From the NCBI GenBank assembly GCA_045644025.1, contig JAZRGE010000005.1, forward strand, positions 1 to 16,179: DNA of 16,179 nt. Reading direction: 5' to 3'. Below are positions 1 to 8,104 of this stretch, one piece after another; position 1 is the first letter of the stretch; every line of letters starts with the position of its first letter. The translations under genes and the position numbers were made by a program. The DNA comes from JAZRGE01 sp045644025 (GTDB lineage: Bacteria; Bacillota; Clostridia; Oscillospirales; Acutalibacteraceae). Under the pieces are notes generated by a model. That model did no database searches. It was not told the origin of the DNA and worked only from the letters and a program-made list of their open reading frames with translations.

Positions 1-209
1 AGGATATGGCCGACGGCGATTATTACCTTTATCTCTACGATCCATCCGAGGGAAAATACACCTACATAAAGGAAGTTTCGGTTGCAAACGGCAGCGTGGA
101 TATTCATATTCCGTTGCTTAGAAAGCACGCAGCAGCAAAGCTCGTTCGCAAAGGTTTTTCCGATGGTTCCGTATCCAAATTCACACCGCCGCAGCTCAAA
201 TCCAAATAA
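1..209 (+). CDS. C-terminal end of a third DUF5060/GH-like surface protein paralogue (partial)
   Basis: The reading frame is open from the window edge to the TAA at 207-209, so this is the tail of a gene that starts upstream. The roughly 68 visible residues (DMADGDYYLYLYDPSEGKYT, then a VSVANGSVDIHIP stretch) align with the last beta domain of the next two genes (DGRYAMYAFDPDTGKYT and DGRYAVYPFNPNTGEYG). I therefore read it as the end of a tandem paralogue. It differs from the other two in stopping at PPQLKSK: it has no Asn/Gly-rich linker and no C-terminal membrane segment, so this copy may be released or held in another way. The internal ATG at 6 is not taken as a start because homology continues through it. 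A hairpin terminator follows at once. The catalytic part is outside the window, so activity cannot be judged. Confidence 0.8.
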   Translation, partial: DMADGDYYLYLYDPSEGKYTYIKEVSVANGSVDIHIPLLRKHAAAKLVRKGFSDGSVSKFTPPQLKSK

Positions 210-217
210 TCCATCCG

Positions 218-253
218 ATCCGCCCGCTGTATTGCGGGCGGATTGTTGTTTAA
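218..253 (+). terminator. Rho-independent terminator after the partial paralogue
   Basis: A perfect 10-bp stem (218-227 with 234-243, arm ATCCGCCCGC) closes a 6-nt loop and is followed by a T-rich stretch interrupted by G (TGTTGTTTAATTG). It lies 8 nt after the stop codon. The broken T-tract makes it weaker than the other terminators here. Confidence 0.7.
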
Positions 254-287
254 TTGTAAATTTTTCTAATTTTTGCACAAAAATGTG

Positions 288-317
288 TTGTAATTTAGGT
301 ACATTTTATGTTATGAT
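288..317 (+). promoter_or_regulatory. Likely sigma-A promoter of the first complete surface protein gene
   Basis: TTGTAA (288-293) and TATGAT (312-317) are separated by 18 bp, with the predicted transcription start about 28 nt before the ribosome binding site. The -35 box is imperfect. It sits between the preceding terminator and the gene, which supports a separate transcription unit. Confidence 0.5.
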
Positions 318-352
318 ATGGGAGCAGACTTTATATGAAAGGAAAGGTCAAT

Positions 353-2875
353 ATGAAAATCAGTAAATCTCTGCTGAAAATCGCTGCTTTCGTTCTCACT
401 TTGGCAGTTGTTTTTGGCACAACAGGTCTTCTGCCTGAGGCTGATGCTGTTTATGAAGAGTTCTTCGAGAGAACCGAAATCTACGATAGCATTAAGTCCA
501 CCGCAACCGAAGACATTCCCCTGATCACCGAAATCGTTATCAAGAACAACAACGTAGCTATGTACGATAAGTTTGAGGTAACATTCAACGTGGATGCCAC
601 CTGGGATAACCCTTATGATCCCGATGATATTCAGGTAGACGTTGTGATCACCAAGCCCGATGGTGCAGAAGTCACCGTTCCCGCTTTCTTCATGACTCCC
701 ATGCTTCCCAAATATCCCGATAAGCTCAACATGAGCTACGGCCTGGATTCAGCAGTCTATGATCCTGCTTATGGTGGAAAGTCCGTTTGGTGCTTCCGCT
801 ATGCCGGCGATATGGAAGGCGATTATTCCTTCTACATCACCGCCAAGGATAGAGACGGCAAGACTTCCAAATCCCCTGTTAAGAACTTTTCCTGCTACGA
901 TGCAGGCAATAAGGGTTATGCAATGATTTCCGAGAGCAACCCCGAATATTTTGTTAACAGCTACGATGGCTCTCTCTATTATGCCTCCGGAGTTAACATT
1001 CCTTGGGTTCGCCCCGAATTCACCACCAACCCCCTGCACCTGAGCTACAACTACTTCGTTAACCGCGCAAAGGCCACAACTAACATGACCCGTATCTGGA
1101 TCTGCCATTACAACTGGCTCGAGTGGTATCCCGATACCACCAACTCCAGCACTTGGGGCTACCTTGGCCTCGGCTACTACAACCAGATCATGGGCTGCTC
1201 CTTCGATAACATCATCGAAGAGTGCGAAAAGGCCGGTCTGCGTATTATCCTCTGTACAGAAGATAACGACGAGCAGTTCGCTGATGGTTCCTACGGCAAC
1301 TGGGCCTACAACCCCTACAACGCCGAAAACGGTGGCCCCGCTAAGAACACCACCGATTATTGGACCAACCCCGAAGTTCGTCAGCAGTATAAGAAGAGAC
1401 TCCGCTACATCCTCGCTCGTTGGGGTTATAGCTCCGCTCTCTTCTCCATCAATATGTGGAACGATATGCAGGATCCCACCGCTGCAACCGTTAGCTACCT
1501 GCAGGAGCTCCACGACTACACCCACTCCATCACCGATGGCTGGAGACCCATTATCTTCGGTTCCAACTTCAACCGCGAAGCCAATGCAGCTCTGGATATG
1601 ACTGTTCAGCTCATCAACATCGGTATGGAAGATCGCACAAAGCCCTACCTCACTCAGGAGTGCTATGCATCTGCCGACGATATCCGCAACACACTTCGCA
1701 ACACTATCTGGACAGAATTCGTTCAGGGTGCTGCAGGTACACTTTACTGGTCTCAGGACGAAGTTGACGAATACAACAACGGCGAAGGCTGCTGGGATGT
1801 GTTCACCAACATTTTGAACTTCTCCGCAGATATCCCCCTGGATACCTCCGGCCAGTTCAACTACTCCACCATTGCTATCAGCAATTCCGAGGTTGTAACT
1901 CCCTCTGATAAGTATCAGACAGTTACCTCCATTAAGTCCTACGGCGACGTATCCGGTTGGGCAGAGCCTGTTACACAGGATACCTACGATATCGACACCT
2001 CTGTTGCCGGTATGAACCTTGTTGGTTATCACAACAAGTACTACGGCACCAAGTGGAACGGCGATTGCAGAGTTCCCGTAAACTTCAATATCGACACTCC
2101 CAACGGTGGTAAGGTAATCCTTGGTATTACCGAAGTTTCCAACGGTACTCTGGAAGTTAGAGTTGATGGCAAGGTTGCTGTTGTTCAGGGCTATGAAGAA
2201 GGACGTCACACCATTGCCGACGATGAGGAAGGCCGCTACGTAGAGGTTGAACTCACCGCAGGTACCCACAAGGTTACCATCGATAACATCGGCCCCGACT
2301 GGCTGAGCGTTGGCGAACTCTATTTCGTATGCAACGGTGATTCCGCCGAATCTCTCCTTGCTGCAAATGCAATGATCTCCGATTCTGCTGCTGTGGTTTA
2401 CGTGAAGAACCTCACCTACGACAGAACCTCCACCATCCTTCTCGGCAACACCCCCACCGACTTCAATAACGTGAAGTTCACCATCGAGGGTCTTACCGAG
2501 GATGGCAGATATGCTATGTATGCCTTCGATCCCGACACCGGCAAGTACACTTCCTGCACAGAAGTTACAGTTTCCGGCGGCAAGGTTGAGGTGACTATCC
2601 CCTCCATCAAGCTTGATGCAGCTGTTAAGGTCTACAAGCTGGCTGATGGCCAGACTGTTGGCACAGGCTCCATTTACGGATTCACTCAGTTGAGATCCGA
2701 TGCTCCCATGGGCCCCATCTCCAACAATGGCGGCGACCAGGGCCAGAACGGCGGCGGTAGCGCCACTCTTATCATTGTGATCGTGGCTGTTGTAGTGCTT
2801 CTTGCAGGCGGCGGTGGAGCTTTCTTCCTTATCTCCCAGAAGAAAAAGGAAAGCACCGAAGCTTCTGATAAATAA
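353..2875 (+). CDS. Membrane-anchored surface protein with DUF5060-like domain and GH5-like barrel (paralogue 1)
   Basis: 840 residues from ATG 353. I prefer this to the in-frame ATG at 335 because GGAAAGG (341-347) lies 5 nt before 353 and the signal peptide (Lys-rich start, AAFVLTLAVVFGTTGLL core) then begins properly. Order: signal peptide 1-32; DUF5060-like beta domain about 55-185 (DKFEVTFN, PGF-like PAFF); glycoside-hydrolase-like TIM barrel about 205-500; beta-sandwich about 550-660; second beta domain about 675-765; Asn/Gly-rich linker; membrane helix about 803-828; tail QKKKESTEASDK. In the barrel, RYILARWGYSSALFSINMWND resembles the strand-4 WE..NE motif of clan GH-A enzymes, but the acid/base position is Asp371 instead of Glu. 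Glu436 (LTQECYAS) fits the nucleophile. Substrate unknown; the eda-kdgK genes downstream hint at a uronic-acid glycan. Surface location and family are well supported; the reaction is not. Confidence 0.8.
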   Translation: MKISKSLLKIAAFVLTLAVVFGTTGLLPEADAVYEEFFERTEIYDSIKSTATEDIPLITEIVIKNNNVAMYDKFEVTFNVDATWDNPYDPDDIQVDVVITKPDGAEVTVPAFFMTPMLPKYPDKLNMSYGLDSAVYDPAYGGKSVWCFRYAGDMEGDYSFYITAKDRDGKTSKSPVKNFSCYDAGNKGYAMISESNPEYFVNSYDGSLYYASGVNIPWVRPEFTTNPLHLSYNYFVNRAKATTNMTRIWICHYNWLEWYPDTTNSSTWGYLGLGYYNQIMGCSFDNIIEECEKAGLRIILCTEDNDEQFADGSYGNWAYNPYNAENGGPAKNTTDYWTNPEVRQQYKKRLRYILARWGYSSALFSINMWNDMQDPTAATVSYLQELHDYTHSITDGWRPIIFGSNFNREANAALDMTVQLINIGMEDRTKPYLTQECYASADDIRNTLRNTIWTEFVQGAAGTLYWSQDEVDEYNNGEGCWDVFTNILNFSADIPLDTSGQFNYSTIAISNSEVVTPSDKYQTVTSIKSYGDVSGWAEPVTQDTYDIDTSVAGMNLVGYHNKYYGTKWNGDCRVPVNFNIDTPNGGKVILGITEVSNGTLEVRVDGKVAVVQGYEEGRHTIADDEEGRYVEVELTAGTHKVTIDNIGPDWLSVGELYFVCNGDSAESLLAANAMISDSAAVVYVKNLTYDRTSTILLGNTPTDFNNVKFTIEGLTEDGRYAMYAFDPDTGKYTSCTEVTVSGGKVEVTIPSIKLDAAVKVYKLADGQTVGTGSIYGFTQLRSDAPMGPISNNGGDQGQNGGGSATLIIVIVAVVVLLAGGGGAFFLISQKKKESTEASDK

Positions 2876-2900
2876 GTTTTTCTAAACTAAAAAATCATTA

Positions 2901-2929
2901 AAAACCGAGCCCTTGCGGCTCGGTTTTTT
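2901..2929 (+). terminator. Rho-independent terminator after paralogue 1
   Basis: An 11-bp perfect stem (2901-2911 with 2917-2927, core ACCGAGCC/GGCTCGGT) with loop CTTGC runs into a T-tract. It lies about 25 nt after the stop codon and directly abuts the next promoter. Confidence 0.9.
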
Positions 2930-2930
2930 C

Positions 2931-2959
2931 TTGCATTGGGGCAATGCGTATGATAGAAT
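2931..2959 (+). promoter_or_regulatory. Likely sigma-A promoter for paralogue 2-eda-kdgK
   Basis: TTGCAT (2931-2936) and TAGAAT (2954-2959) are spaced by exactly 17 bp. The -35 begins right after the T-tract of the upstream terminator, so the three genes downstream probably form their own operon. Confidence 0.6.
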
Positions 2960-2992
2960 AAAAATGTATAAAATATCCAAAGGAGATGACTT

Positions 2993-5524
2993 ATGAAAAC
3001 CTTAAAACATGCATTCAAATTTCTTTCGGTTGTACTTACTTTTGCAACTATAGCCACCTCCCTTTCGCTCTATTCTGCCCCTAAGACAAAGGCCGCTTAC
3101 TCCGGCTATACCAATAGCAACACTGCCCTTAGGGAAAGCTACGTCTGTTCTTCTTCCGAAGCTCCGCAGATTAGCGATGTAAAGCTGCCCGGTGAAGGAG
3201 TTGGCCGCTACGATATGTATGAAGTATCCTTCCAGCTTGCCGCCACCTACACCAATCCCTTTGATCCCGATGATATCAAAGTGGATGGCGTGTTTGTTTA
3301 TCCTTCGGGCAAGATAGTTACTATCCCCGCTTTTTTTATAGAGCCTATGAAGCCCAATAAAAGCGACAAGGTTCTGATGACATACAACCCCAGCTACTAT
3401 TATGAAAGCGGTATTCCCGAATGGCGCCTTCGCTTTGCAGGTGATGAGATTGGTGAATATTCCTTCTACATCACAGCTAAAGACAGCAAAGGTCAGACCT
3501 GCGCCACACAATCCTTTAAGTTTAGCGTGTTCCCAAGCGGCAACAAAGGCTGGGTTGATATTTCCAAAAACAACCCCTCCATACTTATTAACTCGGCCGA
3601 CGGTACCCCCTACTACGGCAGCGGATCCAACATGGCATGGGTGCGCAGTCAGTTCACCAAAGATCCTGCCCACATGAGCTACAACTACTTCATTGGCCAG
3701 GCCACCGGTAATACTAATATGACCCGTGTTTGGATGTGCCATTGGGCCTGGCTCGAGTGGCTTCCTGCTGTGGAAAAGGATAAATCCTCTTATTCCTACG
3801 CTGGCCTTGGCTACTATAATCAGTGCATCTCCACTGCCTTTGATGAGATCATTAAAATGTGCGAGAACAGCGGTATGCGCATCGTGCTCTGCACCGAGGA
3901 TAACGATGAGCATGGCAACGATCAAGACTACGACGGCTGGAACTACAACCCCTACCACATTAAGCACGGCGGATTTGTTTCTACCACCTCCCAATATTTC
4001 AAAAACCAGCAGGTCCGCGATCAATATAAGAAAAGAATTCGCTACATCCTTGCACGCTGGGGATATAGTTCGGCTCTGTTCTCCATAAATATGTGGAACG
4101 ACCAGTCCTCCCCCTCTGCCGATGTGGTTTCCTACCTGGATGAACTTCACGATTATGCCCACACCATCACCGATGGCTGGCGTCCCCTGCTCTACGGTTC
4201 CAACTTCAAAATGGATGCCAACGCCGTGCTGGACTACACCACTCAGTCTCTTGCAAACTCCGATTTCACAAAGCCTGATATCACCAACGAGTGCTATGCT
4301 TCCAGCGATCCCGATTGGTATCGCGATACCCTGCGCAACACCATATGGAAAGAACTCACCGATGGCGTTGCCGCCACGATGATCTGGTCGCACGATGATG
4401 TGGACACCCGTTCCTGCTGGGATCTTTTTAAGAACGTGCTGGATTTCACCTATGATTTCCCATTTGATACCGCAGGCAAATACAAGAGCGGAGAACACAA
4501 GCTCAGCTCTGCCACTGCATCCTCCGGCAGCGTGGCCCTTAAGAAGGCTATCACCATTAATTCTTATGGCGACGTAGCAGGATGGGGTGCAAAGGCCACC
4601 TCTAATCTTTATGAAATTGATGAAAATGCCAGCGGTATGTTGCTTCACGGATATGTAAAGAATCTTTACGGCACCAACGCCAATGTGAGCAAATGGAAGA
4701 ATCCTCCCACATTTGTTGTGGATGCTCCCAACGGCGGCGAGCTTGTGCTGAGAATTGATGAATTCGGTGCAGGCAGCAATATGCTGAACGTGAAAATCAA
4801 CGGCAAGACTGTGTTGGATCGCGCATTCACAGGCGGCCGAAGACAAACTACAGACGAAGAGAAATTCACTCGTATTCCCTTGGTGAAGGGCGAGAATCGC
4901 ATCACACTGGACAACACCGGCCACGATTGGATAAACGTTTCCTCCGCATATTTTATTCTGAACGTGGAATCGGAAGCCGATATGATAACAGCCCACACCC
5001 ACGTAGCAGACACCGCTGCTATAGTTTATCTGGAAAACCAGACCTATTCCGAAGTCTATCAAAAGATATTGGAAAACAGCGCCTGTGATTTCTCCAACGT
5101 ATCTCTCACACTCACCGGCCTTACAGACGGCAGATATGCTGTTTATCCCTTCAATCCCAACACAGGCGAATACGGCCAAATAACCGAAACCACTGTGGCA
5201 GGCGGAAAGGTGGATCTTACAGTCCCCACCGTTACCAAGGACTACGCCATAAAGCTTATCAAACTGGCAGACGGCCAATCGGCAGGAAAAGGCTCCAGAT
5301 TTATTCAACTCCAGCTTTCTTCCCGCAATCCTATTGAGGGCAACGTGCAATACCCCGAAGTGGAAAATCAGCAAGGCGCAAACAGCGATAATAGCGACGA
5401 TCAAAAGCCTGATAACACCTTATTAATCGTGCTTATTGTTGCTGGTGCCATTATCCTTTTGGGCGGTGGCGCTCTCGGCTTTATAGTTTTTAAGAAAAAG
5501 AAGAAATCGGAGGCAACAGAATAA
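2993..5524 (+). CDS. Membrane-anchored surface protein with DUF5060-like domain and GH5-like barrel (paralogue 2)
   Basis: 843 residues; AAAGGAG (2979-2985) sits 7 nt before the ATG. Same plan as the preceding gene: signal peptide 1-35 (KFLSVVLTFATIATSLSLYSA), DUF5060-like domain about 60-180 (DMYEVSFQLAATYTNPFDPD), GH-A-like barrel about 200-490, two C-terminal beta domains (about 540-660 and 670-760), a polar linker (790-808), membrane helix about 809-833 and tail FKKKKKSEATE. A 27-residue block ending in ALFSINMWND is nearly identical to paralogue 1, so the Asp at the acid/base position (Asp370) is shared, as is the candidate nucleophile (Glu433, ITNECYAS). Both also keep CHxxWLEW and LCTEDNDE. 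The last A of TAA is the first base of the eda ATG, so translation is probably coupled to KDPG aldolase. It could be a divergent hydrolase or a non-catalytic glycan-binding protein. Confidence 0.82.
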   Translation: MKTLKHAFKFLSVVLTFATIATSLSLYSAPKTKAAYSGYTNSNTALRESYVCSSSEAPQISDVKLPGEGVGRYDMYEVSFQLAATYTNPFDPDDIKVDGVFVYPSGKIVTIPAFFIEPMKPNKSDKVLMTYNPSYYYESGIPEWRLRFAGDEIGEYSFYITAKDSKGQTCATQSFKFSVFPSGNKGWVDISKNNPSILINSADGTPYYGSGSNMAWVRSQFTKDPAHMSYNYFIGQATGNTNMTRVWMCHWAWLEWLPAVEKDKSSYSYAGLGYYNQCISTAFDEIIKMCENSGMRIVLCTEDNDEHGNDQDYDGWNYNPYHIKHGGFVSTTSQYFKNQQVRDQYKKRIRYILARWGYSSALFSINMWNDQSSPSADVVSYLDELHDYAHTITDGWRPLLYGSNFKMDANAVLDYTTQSLANSDFTKPDITNECYASSDPDWYRDTLRNTIWKELTDGVAATMIWSHDDVDTRSCWDLFKNVLDFTYDFPFDTAGKYKSGEHKLSSATASSGSVALKKAITINSYGDVAGWGAKATSNLYEIDENASGMLLHGYVKNLYGTNANVSKWKNPPTFVVDAPNGGELVLRIDEFGAGSNMLNVKINGKTVLDRAFTGGRRQTTDEEKFTRIPLVKGENRITLDNTGHDWINVSSAYFILNVESEADMITAHTHVADTAAIVYLENQTYSEVYQKILENSACDFSNVSLTLTGLTDGRYAVYPFNPNTGEYGQITETTVAGGKVDLTVPTVTKDYAIKLIKLADGQSAGKGSRFIQLQLSSRNPIEGNVQYPEVENQQGANSDNSDDQKPDNTLLIVLIVAGAIILLGGGALGFIVFKKKKKSEATE

Positions 5525-6165
5525 TGGATGTTATCGAATCCCTAAAAAAGCATAAAATAGTGGCCATCTGCCGTGGAGTGGCCACCAAAGATATTCTTGC
5601 CACAGCACAGGCTCTCTACAACGGTGGCATCCGAATGATGGAAGTCACCTTTAATCAGAAAGCGGCCGATCCAATCGCAGAAACCGCTGCTTCCATAAAG
5701 CTGCTGTGTGAAGAAATGGGCGATAAGATGCTCTTCGGCGCAGGCACAGTGCTCACACCCGCTCAGGTGGATGCCGCTGTGGATGCAGGCGCCAAATACA
5801 TTATCTCTCCCAACTTCTCCCCTGCGGTTGTTGCCCGCACTTTGGCCCACGGCGCAATCTCCATGCCGGGATGCCTCACACCCAGCGAGGTTATGTCGGC
5901 CTACGAAGCAGGCGCTCAGGTGATCAAGCTCTTCCCTGCAGGCGATCTGGGCGTGGGCTACATCAAGGCTCTTATGGCTCCCATCAGCCACATTCCTCTT
6001 GTGGCCGTTGGCGGAGTGAATGCCGATAATATGACAGATTTTCTTAATCTGGGTGTTGTGGGCCTTGGAATCGGCGGCAACATTGTAAACACCAAGCTTA
6101 TATCAGAGGGTAAATTCGATGAGCTCACCGAAATCGCCCTAAAATATACAAGCCAAATTAAATAA
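5524..6165 (+). CDS. eda: 2-dehydro-3-deoxyphosphogluconate (KDPG/KHG) aldolase
   Basis: 213 residues, the usual size for this family. It cleaves KDPG to pyruvate and glyceraldehyde 3-phosphate in the cytoplasm, the last step of the Entner-Doudoroff and hexuronate routes. Visible motifs are AICRGV (Arg17), GIRMMEVTF with the catalytic Glu40, GAGTVL, SPNFSP, MPGCLTP and VIKLFPAG with the Schiff-base Lys135, followed by the phosphate-binding AVGGV and GIGGNIV segments. After EVTF this protein has Asn-Gln where the E. coli enzyme has Arg-Thr. The ATG overlaps the stop codon of the surface protein gene by 1 nt, and GGAGG (5509-5513) lies inside that gene, 10 nt before the start. The KDG kinase gene follows after 15 nt, giving a kinase-aldolase pair. 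Confidence 0.93.
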   Translation: MDVIESLKKHKIVAICRGVATKDILATAQALYNGGIRMMEVTFNQKAADPIAETAASIKLLCEEMGDKMLFGAGTVLTPAQVDAAVDAGAKYIISPNFSPAVVARTLAHGAISMPGCLTPSEVMSAYEAGAQVIKLFPAGDLGVGYIKALMAPISHIPLVAVGGVNADNMTDFLNLGVVGLGIGGNIVNTKLISEGKFDELTEIALKYTSQIK

Positions 6166-6180
6166 TAAGGAGTAATTAAA

Positions 6181-7203
6181 ATGTCTAAGATTGTTTGTTT
6201 CGGCGAGATTATGGGCAGGCTTAACCCCGAGGGTTATCTTCGTCTGCGCCAGGCAAGAAAGCTGGAAATTTCCTATTGCGGCGGCGAGGCCAACGTGGCA
6301 GTTTCCCTTGCCAACTATGGTATGGATGCAAAGTACGTCACCAAAGTCCCCGATAACCCGCTCGGCCAGTGCGCTATCGATGAGCTGCGCCGCTTTGGCG
6401 TTGGCACCGATGATATAGTTCTCGGCGGTGAGCGCCTTGGTATGTACTACGTAGAAAAAGGGGCTTCCCAGCGCCCCTCTAAGGTCACTTACGTCCGCAA
6501 ATATTCTTCCATTTCGGCTGCTTCCAGAGAAGATTTCGATTGGGAAAAGATTCTGGACGGTGCCGAGTGGTTCCACTTCACCGGAATCACCCCTGCTTTG
6601 GGTGAGAATCTCCCCGAAATCTGTATGGATGCGCTTAAGGTATGTAAGGCCAAGGGTATCTCCGTGAGCTGCGACCTTAACTTCCGCAGGAAACTTTGGA
6701 GCAGAGAGCGCGCTAAGGAAGTTATGAGTAGCCTTATGCCCTACGTTGACGTGTGCATTGCCAACGAAGAGGATGCCTACGACGTGTTTGGCATCAAAGC
6801 CAGCGATACCGACCTTACAGGCGGCAAGCTGAATAAAGACGGCTACAAAGAAGTTGCCAAGAAGCTGATGGATCAGTTTGGATTTAAAAAGGTTGCCATT
6901 ACTCTTCGCACATCCCTTTCTGCCACCGATAATCTTTGGGCAGGTATGCTCTACGACGGCACAGACTATTGCTTCTCCAAGGAATATGCCATCCACATCG
7001 TGGATCGCGTTGGCGGCGGCGATTCCTTCGGCGGCGGCCTTATCTATGCCCTTATGAACGGCTATTCCACCCAGGATGCCGTTGAATACGCCGTGGCTGC
7101 TTCCTGCCTGAAGCACACCATCGAGTTGGATTTCAATATGGTTTCTGTGGACGACGTGAAGGCCCTTATGGGCGGCGACGGTTCCGGCCGTGTACAGAGA
7201 TAA
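6181..7203 (+). CDS. kdgK: PfkB-family sugar kinase, probably 2-dehydro-3-deoxygluconate (KDG) kinase
   Basis: 340 residues. It is expected to phosphorylate KDG to KDPG, the substrate of the aldolase encoded just upstream. AAGGAG (6167-6172) is 8 nt before the ATG. PfkB features: CFGEIMGRL at the N-terminus, sugar-binding GGEANVA (34-40), CDLNFRRKLW (164-173) as in KDG kinases, IANEEDA, and the C-terminal signature DRVGGGDSFGGG (275-286) with catalytic base Asp281 and the anion hole. The signature reads GGGD instead of the more common GAGD. Substrate choice rests mainly on the neighbouring eda and the KdgK-like motifs; fructokinase-like activity cannot be excluded from sequence alone. A strong terminator ends the operon 15 nt after the stop. 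Confidence 0.88.
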   Translation: MSKIVCFGEIMGRLNPEGYLRLRQARKLEISYCGGEANVAVSLANYGMDAKYVTKVPDNPLGQCAIDELRRFGVGTDDIVLGGERLGMYYVEKGASQRPSKVTYVRKYSSISAASREDFDWEKILDGAEWFHFTGITPALGENLPEICMDALKVCKAKGISVSCDLNFRRKLWSRERAKEVMSSLMPYVDVCIANEEDAYDVFGIKASDTDLTGGKLNKDGYKEVAKKLMDQFGFKKVAITLRTSLSATDNLWAGMLYDGTDYCFSKEYAIHIVDRVGGGDSFGGGLIYALMNGYSTQDAVEYAVAASCLKHTIELDFNMVSVDDVKALMGGDGSGRVQR

Positions 7204-7218
7204 TCAAAATTAATAATT

Positions 7219-7249
7219 AAAGCCGAGCTTAATGCTCGGCTTTTTCTTT
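7219..7249 (+). terminator. Rho-independent terminator of the paralogue 2-eda-kdgK operon
   Basis: A perfect 10-bp stem (7219-7228 with 7234-7243, AAAGCCGAGC) with loop TTAAT is followed by a T-tract. The tail of the T-tract is reused as the start of the next promoter's -35 box. Confidence 0.9.
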
Positions 7250-7275
7250 ACATTTATTCGTTTGTGAATTATAAT
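7247..7275 (+). promoter_or_regulatory. Near-consensus sigma-A promoter of the membrane protein gene
   Basis: TTTACA (7247-7252), 17 bp spacer, TATAAT (7270-7275). The -10 lies inside the possible GTG-initiated N-terminal extension of the gene at 7264, which is an argument against that earlier start. Confidence 0.75.
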
Positions 7276-7299
7276 AAGAACATAAACGGAGGTGATAGA

Positions 7300-8058
7300 G
7301 TGTTCCCCACCAATTTGGATATTAAGACTACTGCCAGGCAGACATTGGCAAAAGCGTGGCCCCAGGCTGTGGCTATAAGCTTTCTGCTTTTTGGCGTTTA
7401 TATGTTTCCATCCATTATCCTGCAGCTTTTTGATGTTGTTACAGGTGGAGCAGTCTATGCCAACATCACCCTTGTAAACTTTGCGAGCACCCTTTTCACC
7501 GCCTTTATTATGTTTCCCCTGGTCTTTGGCGTGTTCAGATGGTTTTGGGGTATCACGTCTGATGTGGCACTGCCCCTTTCGGTAGTTTTCTCCGCATTCT
7601 CATCCAAGAAAGAATATACTACCGCACTCAAAGTTTATTGGGCGTTTTTCTGGAGACTCACGGTAGCTAATATCCCCACCGCGCTCAGCCCCCTTATCCA
7701 CAAAATAGATCTAAGTTTCCTGCCTGCCGAATTCGATGCCGAGATCATTAAAGTCTCGGCTGTGGGCTTCTGCGAAACACTCACGTTTGCTCTCACGGTG
7801 TTTTTCTTTATCTCCCTGCTGCCGCTTCCCTTTTCGGTGATAAATCACCCGTGCCGAAGGATTCGGGAAAATATGGCCGAAAGCATCGTTATTGCCAAGG
7901 CATCCTTCACTCGTCTGGGTTCGCTGGTGCTTTCTCTTTTCGGCTGGTTTCTGCTATGCATTCTTATAATCCCCGTTTTCTTCGTACTTCCCTATTTCTT
8001 TGCCTGCTATGCGGTGCTCATTAGATTCTCCATAAATTATTGCATCTATTCAAAATAA
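7300..8058 (+). CDS. Multi-pass membrane protein of unknown function (weak DUF975 resemblance)
   Basis: 252 residues starting at GTG 7300. A full GGAGGTGAT Shine-Dalgarno (7288-7296) places GGAGG 7 nt before this GTG, and the in-frame GTG at 7264 would overlap the promoter -10. The sequence is strongly hydrophobic with about five membrane segments (roughly residues 22-46, 58-84, 108-132, 158-182 and 208-242) separated by short polar loops. There is no cleavable signal peptide. The C-terminal part (MAESIVIAKASFTRLGSLVL then SLFGWFLLC) has the look of DUF975-type integral membrane proteins, in which a polar repeat precedes a W-rich helix. I do not recognise a catalytic or transport motif. It stands alone between its own promoter and terminator, so context gives no role. 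Confidence 0.75.
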   Translation: MFPTNLDIKTTARQTLAKAWPQAVAISFLLFGVYMFPSIILQLFDVVTGGAVYANITLVNFASTLFTAFIMFPLVFGVFRWFWGITSDVALPLSVVFSAFSSKKEYTTALKVYWAFFWRLTVANIPTALSPLIHKIDLSFLPAEFDAEIIKVSAVGFCETLTFALTVFFFISLLPLPFSVINHPCRRIRENMAESIVIAKASFTRLGSLVLSLFGWFLLCILIIPVFFVLPYFFACYAVLIRFSINYCIYSK

Positions 8059-8065
8059 AGAAAAT

Positions 8066-8103
8066 AAAAAAGGCTGTGTCTTATCGACACAGCCTTTTTT
8101 TCT
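8066..8103. terminator. Bidirectional terminator between the membrane protein gene and trpB
   Basis: A 15-bp perfect stem (8066-8080 with 8086-8100; core GGCTGTGTC/GACACAGCC) with loop TTATC has six A on the left and six T on the right of the GC core. It can therefore end transcription from both converging genes, whose stop codons lie within 10 nt on either side. Confidence 0.92.
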
Positions 8104-8104
8104 C

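Noticed and set aside
335..352. ATG at 335 as start of surface paralogue 1
   Set aside because: It would put the ribosome binding site GGAAAGG inside the coding region; ATG 353 gives the correct spacing and a clean signal peptide.
82..366. A 94-codon plus-strand frame over the end of the partial paralogue
   Set aside because: It is out of frame with the homologous tail and crosses the terminator and promoter.
749..2269. A 506-codon minus-strand frame opposite surface paralogue 1
   Set aside because: Same in-register codon-bias effect; no ribosome binding site or homology visible.
2720..2825. Gly/Asn-rich stretch and GGCGGCGG-like tracts suspected as a repeat element
   Set aside because: They encode the flexible linker and a Gly-rich membrane segment of the anchored protein and are not a regular repeat array.
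3002..5404. An 800-codon open frame on the minus strand opposite surface paralogue 2
   Set aside because: It is codon-for-codon in register with the real gene, so it stays open simply because the gene avoids TTA, CTA and TCA. The plus-strand product has a signal peptide, domains and an anchor; the antisense one has no recognisable family.
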